From contig NZ_JACHJG010000004.1 in NCBI RefSeq assembly GCF_014203545.1, positions 337,266 through 401,265 on the forward strand: DNA of 64,000 bases. The letters are read 5' to 3'. The stretch is from Streptomyces netropsis (lineage in GTDB: Bacteria; Actinomycetota; Actinomycetes; Streptomycetales; Streptomycetaceae). The translations under genes and the position numbers were made by a program. Numbering within the stretch: the stretch's first letter is position 1; every line of letters starts with the position of its first letter. Under the pieces are notes generated by a model that saw only the letters and a program-made list of their open reading frames with translations, was not told the DNA's origin and ran no database searches. Below, piece after piece: positions 39,295 to 46,340 of the stretch.

Positions 39295-39395
39295 GCTAGC
39301 TGCGCTCTGTCCTCAAACGCCGGACAGGCTCAATAGCCCGTCCGGCGTTTGAGGACGCGCCCGCAGGGCGCCCGCCGCCGCAGGCGGCAAGACGG
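39295..39395. repeat. dispersed hairpin repeat, copy B
   Basis: Perfect 16-bp arms (39310-39325 with 39340-39355) flank a 14-base loop and are followed by the GCAGGGCGCCCGCCGCCGCA run. It lies just after the 3' end of the osmoprotectant transporter operon on the minus strand and probably terminates it. Confidence 0.88.
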
Positions 39396-39417
39396 CCCGC
39401 CGTCGGCAGGACAGACG

Positions 39418-41229
39418 TTACGACGCCGCGCCGGCAGCCGGTGCGAGCTTGTCGACCAGGCCGGGGTTCTTGTCCATCCAGCGGCGGGCGGATTCCTTCT
39501 CCTTGCCCTTGCCGCCGTTCTGGATCTCGACCTCCAGCGAGGCGAGGTCCTTCTCGGACATCTTGAACTTCTTCAGCCACCGGGTGACGTCGGGGAAGTC
39601 CGAGCCGAAGTCCTTCTTGGCGACGGCGTGGATCTCCTCGCCCTTGCCCCAGGCACCCTTGGGGTCCTTGAGCTTCTTCAGCTTGTACTTCCCGTACGCC
39701 CAGTGCGGGGACCACAGGGTGGTGACGATCGGTTCCTGCTTCTTGTACGCCCGGTCCAGCCCGGCGAGCATCGAGGAGGTGGAGGACGAGAGCACCTTGT
39801 ACTCGCCGTCCAGGCCGTACTCCCCCATCACCTTGTCGTTCAGCGTGCCCATCATCCCGGCGCTGGACTCGATGCCGACGATCTTCCCGCCGAACTGCCC
39901 GCCCTTGCCCTTCAGGTCCTCGAGCGAGTCGACGCCCTTGACGTACTCGGGCACGGCCAGCTCCAGCGACGTCGGGCCGTACCAGGCGCCGAGGTCGGTG
40001 AGCTTGTCGCGGTAGCGGTCCATGTACTGCTTGTGGGTCGTGGGCAGCCAGGAGTCGAACTGCACGTCCATCTGGCCCTGGGCGAGCGCGGTGTACAGCG
40101 GCCCGGGGTCGAGCTGCTGGACGGTCGGCTTGTAGCCCCGGTCCTCCAGGATGTTCTGCCAGAGGTAGGTGGAGGCGACGGCCTCGTCCCAGGGGAAGTA
40201 GCCCAGCTTGATCTGCTTGCCCTGGCCGACGTTCGGACCGCTCGCGGTGGTCTCCCGGTCGTCGCCGTGGGTGAGGTTCATGCCACCGGCGACGAGCGCG
40301 AGGACCACGACGCCGACGGTGGCGACCGCCGCGCCGGGCCGGTAGCGCAGGAAGGCCAGACCCCGCACCGACGCGGCGGCCTTGGCGGCGGCCCGGCGGC
40401 CGATCGGGGAGACCCGCTGGCCCAGGGCGCCGGTCATCCGGTCCAGGTACATGGCGAGGACGACGACGGCGAGGCCGCTCTCGACACCGCCGCCGATCTG
40501 GACCTGGGTGACGGCCGCGTACACGGACTCGCCGAGGCCGCCCGCGCCCGCCATGCCGGCGATGACGACCATGGACAGCGCCAGCATGATGACCTGGTTG
40601 ACGCCCGCCATGATCGTGGGCAGGGCGAGGGGCAGCTGCACCCGGGTGAGGGTGTCGCGCGGGGTGGTGCCGAAGGCCCGGGCGGCCTCGACGAGTTCGC
40701 CGTCGACCTGCCGGATGCCCAGTTCGGTCATCCGGACGCCGGGCGGCATCGAGAAGACGATGGTCGCGATCAGACCCGGGATGGGCCCGATGGAGAAGAA
40801 CATCACGCCGGGGATCAGATAGACGAAGGCGGGCATCGTCTGCATGACGTCCAGCACGGGCCGCAGCACACCGCTCACGGTGCGGCTGCGCGCCGCCCAG
40901 ATGCCCAGCGGCACGGCGGCCAGCAGCGTGATGACGCTGGCGACGAGCACGAGCGACAGCGTCGCCATCGCCTCGTCCCACAGGCCGAAGGAGTCGATGA
41001 GCGCCATGCCGGCGAAGGTGCACACACCGGCGAGCAGTCCGCGCAGCCAGCAGGCGACGACGGCCAGGATGCCGGCCATGAGCAGCGCGTGGGGCGCGCC
41101 GAGCACGGTCTCGACGCCGTCGTACATCCCGGTCAGGACGGTGTTGATGAAGTCGAACAGCCAGCCCAGGTGGTTCTGGAGCCAGTCGACGGCGCTCTCG
41201 ACGCCGTCACCGAGGTTGATCCTAGGCAT
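39418..41229 (-). CDS. osmoprotectant ABC transporter permease fused to its substrate-binding domain
   Basis: The 603-residue fusion has a ProW-type permease in the first 300 residues (six or seven membrane segments; EAA-like loop ELVEAARAFGTTPRDTLTRVQLPLA). A further transmembrane anchor lies at about 308-330 and an extracellular ProX/OpuAC glycine-betaine-binding domain from about 345 to the end. Two such chains and two ATPase chains would make an OpuA-type importer for glycine betaine, proline betaine or related solutes. It overlaps the ATPase gene by eight bases. Confidence 0.92.
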   Translation of the reverse strand: MPRINLGDGVESAVDWLQNHLGWLFDFINTVLTGMYDGVETVLGAPHALLMAGILAVVACWLRGLLAGVCTFAGMALIDSFGLWDEAMATLSLVLVASVITLLAAVPLGIWAARSRTVSGVLRPVLDVMQTMPAFVYLIPGVMFFSIGPIPGLIATIVFSMPPGVRMTELGIRQVDGELVEAARAFGTTPRDTLTRVQLPLALPTIMAGVNQVIMLALSMVVIAGMAGAGGLGESVYAAVTQVQIGGGVESGLAVVVLAMYLDRMTGALGQRVSPIGRRAAAKAAASVRGLAFLRYRPGAAVATVGVVVLALVAGGMNLTHGDDRETTASGPNVGQGKQIKLGYFPWDEAVASTYLWQNILEDRGYKPTVQQLDPGPLYTALAQGQMDVQFDSWLPTTHKQYMDRYRDKLTDLGAWYGPTSLELAVPEYVKGVDSLEDLKGKGGQFGGKIVGIESSAGMMGTLNDKVMGEYGLDGEYKVLSSSTSSMLAGLDRAYKKQEPIVTTLWSPHWAYGKYKLKKLKDPKGAWGKGEEIHAVAKKDFGSDFPDVTRWLKKFKMSEKDLASLEVEIQNGGKGKEKESARRWMDKNPGLVDKLAPAAGAAS

Positions 41230-42334
41230 CGGCGGTCACCTCCCGCTCGGACTCCTTCGCAAGGGGCGCTTCGGGGCCTCGCGGCTGGTCGCCGAGCGCG
41301 GCCAGCATCCGGTCGCGGGTGACGACCCCGGTGAGCGTGCCGTCGGCGTCGGTGACGGCGACCGCGTCACCGCTGTGCGAGAAGGGGGTGAACAGCTCGG
41401 CGACGGGGGTGTCGGCGTCCACCGTGGCGGGCGCGGCGTCGAGGACGTCCTGCGCGGTACGGGCGGTGCCGTCGACCGCCAGGGCACTGCCCGGCTCGTC
41501 CATGATCGATCCGGCGGTGAGGACCCGGGAGCGGTCCACGTCCTGGATGAAGGAGGCGACGTAGTCGTTGGCGGGGCGCACGAGGATGTCCTCGGCGGTG
41601 CCGTTCTGCACGATCCGGCCGTCGCGCATGACCGCGATCCGGTCGCCGAGGCGCATGGCCTCGTTGAGGTCGTGGGTGATGAAGACGATGGTCTTCTTCA
41701 GCCGCGTCTGCAGCTCCAGCAGCTGGTCCTGCATGTCCCGGCGGATCAGCGGGTCGAGCGCGCTGAAGGACTCGTCCATCAGCAGCAGGTCGGCGTCGGT
41801 GGCGAGCGCGCGGGCGAGACCCACGCGCTGCTGCATGCCGCCGGACAGCTCGTCGGGCCAGGAGGTCTCCCAGCCCTTGAGGCCGGTGAGCTCCAGGGCC
41901 TCGGTGGCGCGCCGCTCACGCTCCGCGCGGGGCACGCCCTGCACCTCCAGGCCGTACGCGGCGTTCTCCAGCACGCTGCGGTGCGGGAAGAGGGCGAAGT
42001 GCTGGAAGACCATGCTGATCTTCCGGGAGCGGACCGAGCGCAGCTCGGCGGGGGGCAGCGCGGTCAGGTCCTGGCCGTCGAAGAGCACGCGTCCGGCGGT
42101 CGGTTCCAGCAGTCCGTTCAGCATGCGCAGCAGCGTGGACTTGCCGGATCCGGAAAGGCCCATGACCACGAAGATCTGACCCGCCTCGACGTCGAACGAG
42201 GCGTCGATGACCGCCGCGGTGGTGCCGTCGGCGCGCAGCTCGTCGCGGTCGGCGCCGCTTTCGAGCCGCTTCACGGCGGCTTCGGGTCGTCTGCCGAACA
42301 CCTTGTACAAGTGCTCGACGTGCAGCCTGGACAC
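41222..42334 (-). CDS. osmoprotectant ABC transporter ATPase (ProV/OpuAA type) with CBS domains
   Basis: The 370-residue ATPase has Walker A GLSGSGKST, signature LSGGMQQRVGLARAL, Walker B LLLMDESFSALDP and a C-terminal CBS pair (about 280-345) that in OpuA senses ionic strength. GTG 42334 lies five bases after GAGAGG; GTG 42340 is too close to that site. The gap of 274 bp upstream has two ACGTGTGA direct repeats (42446-42453 and 42457-42464) and no gene. Confidence 0.92.
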   Translation of the reverse strand: MSRLHVEHLYKVFGRRPEAAVKRLESGADRDELRADGTTAAVIDASFDVEAGQIFVVMGLSGSGKSTLLRMLNGLLEPTAGRVLFDGQDLTALPPAELRSVRSRKISMVFQHFALFPHRSVLENAAYGLEVQGVPRAERERRATEALELTGLKGWETSWPDELSGGMQQRVGLARALATDADLLLMDESFSALDPLIRRDMQDQLLELQTRLKKTIVFITHDLNEAMRLGDRIAVMRDGRIVQNGTAEDILVRPANDYVASFIQDVDRSRVLTAGSIMDEPGSALAVDGTARTAQDVLDAAPATVDADTPVAELFTPFSHSGDAVAVTDADGTLTGVVTRDRMLAALGDQPRGPEAPLAKESEREVTADA

Positions 42335-42608
42335 ATACACCTCTCGGGTCGAACTGATGACGGTCCGCCGCCCCCGGTGGGGCGCCCCCGGGTGAACGGG
42401 TGACGGGCCGTGGAGCGGCGCGGTATCGGTCCGCGCGCCCGGGCAACGTGTGAGTCACGTGTGACCGGGGTCCGCTCCGGTGCCGCGCCTGCCCAGGCGC
42501 ATTCGCCGCAAACCGAACAGTGATCGGCCTCACACTCGGGCCCGGGTGCGGCCGACGGGGCGGTGGGCCTGCGACCGGCTGTCACAGGCGTGCGGCATCA
42601 TCGACCCC

Positions 42609-43529
42609 GTGACGCGACGCCTGATGCTCCTCGACACCGCCTCCCTGTACTTCCGCGCCTATTTCGGGGTGCCGGACTCGGTCCGCGCTCCCGACGGCAC
42701 CCCGGTGAACGCGGTGCGCGGCCTGCTGGACTTCATCGCCCGGCTCGTCCAGGACCACCACCCGGACGACCTCGTGGCCTGCATGGACTTCGACTGGCGG
42801 CCGGAGTGGCGGGTCGAGCTGATCCCGTCGTACAAGGCGCACCGGGTCGCGGAGGAGCTCACCGGCGCGCCGGACGAGGAGGAGATCCCCGACACCCTCT
42901 CCCCCCAGGTGCCGATCATCGACAGCGTGCTCGACGCGCTCGGCATCGCCCGCGTCGGCGCGCTCGGGTACGAGGCCGACGACGTGATCGGCACGCTCGC
43001 CGGGCGGGCGACGGGCCCGGTGGACATCGTCACCGGCGACCGCGACCTCTATCAGCTCGTCGACGACCGGCGCGAGGTGCGGGTGCTGTATCCGCTCAAG
43101 GGCGTCGGCACGCTCCAGATCGTGGACGAGGCCCTGCTGCGGGAGAAGTACGGGGTCGACGGCCCCGGCTACGCCGACCTGGCGCTGCTGCGCGGCGACC
43201 CCAGCGACGGGCTGCCCGGGGTGCCGGGGGTCGGGGAGAAGACGGCCGCGAAGCTGCTGGCCGCCTACGGCGACCTGGCCGGGATCATGGCGGCGGTCGA
43301 CGACCCGGCGGCCAAGCTCACCCCGACCCAGCGCAAGCGGCTGGACGAGGCCCGCCCGTATCTGGCGGTGGCGCCGAAGGTGGTGCGCGTCGCCTCCGAG
43401 GTGGCACTGGCGCCCTTCGACCCCAGGCTGCCGTCCGTGCCCCGCGATCCGGAGGCGCTGCTCGCCCTCGCGGAGCGATGGGGACTGGGCGGGGCCCTGC
43501 AGCGGCTGGTCACCGTTCTCGCCCGCTGA
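42609..43529 (+). CDS. stand-alone 5'-3' exonuclease (PIN/FEN-like)
   Basis: The 306-residue protein has the 5' nuclease domain with metal-binding acidic clusters (MLLDTASLYFRAYFG, GYEADDVIGTLA, VTGDRDLYQLV) and the helix-3-turn-helix DNA-binding motif (GLPGVPGVGEKTAAKLL). It resembles the 5' nuclease domain of DNA polymerase I but has no polymerase domain. The role is probably in Okazaki-fragment or repair flap removal. GTG 42609 lacks a ribosome-binding site; ATG 42624 is an alternative. Confidence 0.88.
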   Translation: MTRRLMLLDTASLYFRAYFGVPDSVRAPDGTPVNAVRGLLDFIARLVQDHHPDDLVACMDFDWRPEWRVELIPSYKAHRVAEELTGAPDEEEIPDTLSPQVPIIDSVLDALGIARVGALGYEADDVIGTLAGRATGPVDIVTGDRDLYQLVDDRREVRVLYPLKGVGTLQIVDEALLREKYGVDGPGYADLALLRGDPSDGLPGVPGVGEKTAAKLLAAYGDLAGIMAAVDDPAAKLTPTQRKRLDEARPYLAVAPKVVRVASEVALAPFDPRLPSVPRDPEALLALAERWGLGGALQRLVTVLAR

Positions 43530-43563
43530 GCACCATTTCTCACCGGTTTTCCCCGGACAGCTG

Positions 43564-43582
43564 TTAGGTTAGGTGTACCTTA
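43564..43582 (+). promoter_or_regulatory. iron box (DmdR/IdeR operator)
   Basis: TTAGGTTAGGTGTACCTTA is a near match to the 19-bp actinobacterial iron box (consensus TTAGGTTAGGCTAACCTAA). It lies 26 bp before the siderophore-interacting protein gene, so that gene should be repressed when iron is plentiful. Confidence 0.9.
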
Positions 43583-43608
43583 CTTAGCAGTGTTCAGGGG
43601 AGACCGCC

Positions 43609-44487
43609 ATGGCAGACCGTCCCGTTCGCAAGAAGCCGATGCTCCACCACGCGCGCGTGGTCCACACCGAGCAGCTGACCCCCCACATGGTGCGCGTGGT
43701 CCTGGGCGGCGACGGGCTCGCGGAGTTCACCGCCGGCGAGCACACCGACCACTACGTCAAGCTGCTCTTCCCCGTCCCGGGCGTCACCTACCCCGAGCCG
43801 TTCGACATGGAGGTCATCCGCCGGGACCTCCCCCGTGACCAGTGGCCCAGCACCCGCACCTACACCGTGCGCTCCTGGGACCCCGCCGCGCGCGAGCTGG
43901 CGGTGGACTTCGTGGTCCACGGCGACGAGGGCCTGGCCGGCCCGTGGGCCGCGGCCGCCCGGCCGGGCGCGGAGATCTACTTCCTCGGTCCCGGCGGCGC
44001 CTATGCCCCCGACCCGGCCGCCGACTGGCATCTGCTGGCCGGTGACGAGAGCGCGCTGCCCGCGATCGCCGCCGCCCTGGAGCGGATGCCCTCGGGCGCC
44101 CGCGTCACCGCGTTCGTCGAGGTCGCGGACGCCCGCGACGAGCAGAAGCTGACCCTCCCCGACGGCGTCGAGATCACCTGGCTGCACCGCGGCGACGCTC
44201 CCGTCGGCGACGCCCTCGTCGAGGCCGTGCGCGCCCTCGCGTTCCCGCCCGGCGAGGTGCAGGCCTTCGTGCACGGCGAGGCGGGCTTCGTGAAGGAGCT
44301 GCGCCGCCATCTGCGCATGGAGCGCGAGGTGCCGCGCGAGCGGCTGTCCATCTCCGGCTACTGGCGTCGCGGTCACGACGAGGACGGCTGGCAGGCCTCC
44401 AAGCGCGAGTGGAACCAGCAGGTGGAGGCGGAGCAGGAGGCAGGGTCTGCGGCGCAGGCGGGTGGAGCCGCTGCCTCCGGCTCCTGA
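43609..44487 (+). CDS. siderophore-interacting protein (flavin-dependent ferric-siderophore reductase)
   Basis: The 292-residue SIP-family enzyme has an FAD-binding barrel (STRTYTVRSW, about residues 83-92) and a C-terminal NAD(P)H-domain-like half (AGDESALPAI, VHGEAGFVKELRRHL). It reduces imported ferric siderophores in the cytoplasm to release iron. The ATG start and the upstream iron box agree. The last 25 residues are Ala/Gly/Glu-rich and probably disordered. No siderophore synthesis or uptake genes are adjacent. Confidence 0.92.
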   Translation: MADRPVRKKPMLHHARVVHTEQLTPHMVRVVLGGDGLAEFTAGEHTDHYVKLLFPVPGVTYPEPFDMEVIRRDLPRDQWPSTRTYTVRSWDPAARELAVDFVVHGDEGLAGPWAAAARPGAEIYFLGPGGAYAPDPAADWHLLAGDESALPAIAAALERMPSGARVTAFVEVADARDEQKLTLPDGVEITWLHRGDAPVGDALVEAVRALAFPPGEVQAFVHGEAGFVKELRRHLRMEREVPRERLSISGYWRRGHDEDGWQASKREWNQQVEAEQEAGSAAQAGGAAASGS

Positions 44488-44525
44488 GCGCGGGAGCGGC
44501 CCGCGGCCACGGATATCCTCGGCCC

Positions 44526-45161
44526 ATGAAGCGTGTCCGGATAGCCCTCACCAGCGTGGCCGCCGCGGCCCTCGTCCTCACCGCCGCCGCGGGCGCCTCG
44601 GCGGAGGACCCCTACTGGACCCTCTCGACCAGCGATCCCACCCAGCGCGGCCGTGAGGCCGAGTTCGTCGTGACGATCGAAGAGGCCACGCTCGACGACG
44701 ACAAGGGGTACGTGACCCTCGAATCACCCGCCTTCGTCGAACCGGTCAAGCTCAAGGCGGAGGAGTTCCGCGAGGGCAAGGACGGCACGCCCCGCGCCGC
44801 GGGGAGGGGCATGGTGCTCTGCGACATCAAGCCCGGCACCTATCCGGTGGAGCTGAAGGACCACGGCCAGGGCGAGGCCGTGGACACCGTCGACCTGACC
44901 GTGGTGGCCGAAATGGACCCCGGCAACCGCGAGTTCTGCGCCGGCCCGAAGGACTACGACGAGGTCAAGGACAAGACCAGCGAGTCCGCCCTGGGCGCGG
45001 AGGACGACGAGGACGAGGACGAGGAGGACGGCTTCGGCGTCGGCACGGTGGTCGGCGTGGGCGCCGGTGCCGCCGTGCTGGCCGCCGCCGGTGCGTACGC
45101 CCTGGCCCGGCGCCGACACCGCGCGGGCCCCGGCGGGAGCGGCCCCGACGCCTCCGTGTGA
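44526..45161 (+). CDS. secreted, membrane-anchored hypothetical protein
   Basis: The 211-residue protein has a signal peptide (1-26), an extracellular beta-rich domain (about 30-145) and an acidic linker of Glu/Asp repeats at about 158-170. A C-terminal transmembrane segment (about 173-195) is followed by a basic tail. The plan suits a sortase-independent surface protein. ATG 44526 starts a proper signal peptide, while longer frames upstream lie in the SIP gene. Function unknown. Confidence 0.8.
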   Translation: MKRVRIALTSVAAAALVLTAAAGASAEDPYWTLSTSDPTQRGREAEFVVTIEEATLDDDKGYVTLESPAFVEPVKLKAEEFREGKDGTPRAAGRGMVLCDIKPGTYPVELKDHGQGEAVDTVDLTVVAEMDPGNREFCAGPKDYDEVKDKTSESALGAEDDEDEDEEDGFGVGTVVGVGAGAAVLAAAGAYALARRRHRAGPGGSGPDASV

Positions 45162-45262
45162 GGGCAACCGGCCGCCCCGGCGGTACGGCCGGTCATCGCC
45201 CGGCGCCGTGATTCCGGCATGCGGCATGATGACCGGATCGTCGTGGGAAAGGGCGCCAGCGG

Positions 45263-46192
45263 ATGGATCGCAGCAGCAGGGCCATCGGGGCCGTCGTCGG
45301 TTCGGCGGTCGGGGACGCGCTCGGCGCACCCTTCGAGTTCGGACCGCCCGGCGCGTACACCGCGCGCTTCCCCGACGGCCGCGGGCAGATGTGCGGGGGC
45401 GGCGGCTGGGACCCCGGTGAGGCCACCGACGACACGCAGATGGCCGTGCTCGTCGGTGAGTCCCTCGTCGAACGGAGCGGGCTCGATCTGCCCGACATCT
45501 TCGAACGCTTCCAGCGGTGGGAGGCGGGCGCTCCCAAGGACATCGGGCTCCAGACCCGGGACGTCCTCACCAACGGCCAACCCTGGGACCGGGCCGCGGC
45601 CCTGCACTTCCAGATCAATCTGCGCGCCGCCGGCAACGGCTCCCTGATGCGCGCCGCCACCTCGGCCGTCCACTTCGCGGGTGACGGGCGCGGGGCGACC
45701 ATGGACGCGGCCCGCCGCATCTCGGCCCTCACCCACGGCGATCCCGCCACCGGGGAGGGCACCGCCGTCTTCCACGACCTGGTGCGCGTCGCGCTCGACG
45801 GCGGCGACCCGCAGGCCGCCGTGCCCGACGCCCTCGCCGCCGTCGACCCCGGCCACCGCGCCCGCTGGGCGACGGTCCTGGCCCCCGACTGGCACCCCTC
45901 GGACGCCACCGAGGTCAACGGCGCGGTCTGGCCCTGCCTCGGCTCGGCCCTGTGGGCGGTGCGGACGACCGGTTCGTTCGAGGACGCCCTGCGCGCGGCG
46001 ATCGACCTCGGCGGCGACACGGACACCGTCGCGGCGGTCACGGGCGGCCTGGCCGGAGCGGTGTACGGGTACGAGGCGATCCCCGAGCGGTGGACGGCGG
46101 CCCTGCATCTGCCGCTGCCCGGCTACGGCGACCGGGTGCTGCGCCTGCCCGAATTCCTGCGGCTCGCGGAGCGGTTGGCCCAGGGGGCCTGA
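45263..46192 (+). CDS. ADP-ribosylglycohydrolase family protein
   Basis: The 309-residue all-helical protein has the ARH/DraG motifs: GSAVGDALGAPFEF at the N terminus, the metal ligands in DDTQM, and GGDTDTVAAVTGGLAGA near the C terminus. These enzymes remove ADP-ribose from proteins or hydrolyse related nucleotides. ATG 45263 follows GGAAAGGG. There is no nitrogenase-type DraT partner here, so its target is unknown. Confidence 0.9.
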   Translation: MDRSSRAIGAVVGSAVGDALGAPFEFGPPGAYTARFPDGRGQMCGGGGWDPGEATDDTQMAVLVGESLVERSGLDLPDIFERFQRWEAGAPKDIGLQTRDVLTNGQPWDRAAALHFQINLRAAGNGSLMRAATSAVHFAGDGRGATMDAARRISALTHGDPATGEGTAVFHDLVRVALDGGDPQAAVPDALAAVDPGHRARWATVLAPDWHPSDATEVNGAVWPCLGSALWAVRTTGSFEDALRAAIDLGGDTDTVAAVTGGLAGAVYGYEAIPERWTAALHLPLPGYGDRVLRLPEFLRLAERLAQGA

Positions 46193-46233
46193 AGAGCGGG
46201 CCCGTGTCGTCCGCACCACCGCTGCGCGGCGGT

Positions 46234-46340
46234 GTCCTCAAACGCCGGACAGGCTGGAATCGGCTGAGCTCAGCCACAACCAGCCCGTCCGGCGCTTGAG
46301 GACGCGCCCGCAGGGCGCTCGCCGCCGCAGACGGCAGTCG
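46234..46340. repeat. dispersed hairpin repeat, copy C
   Basis: The arms TCCTCAAACGCCGGAC (46235-46250) and 46287-46302 pair with one mismatch around the 14-base palindrome GGCTGAGCTCAGCC (46262-46275), then comes the GCAGGGCG run. It lies exactly between convergent genes ending at 46192 and 46341 and can terminate both. Confidence 0.88.
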
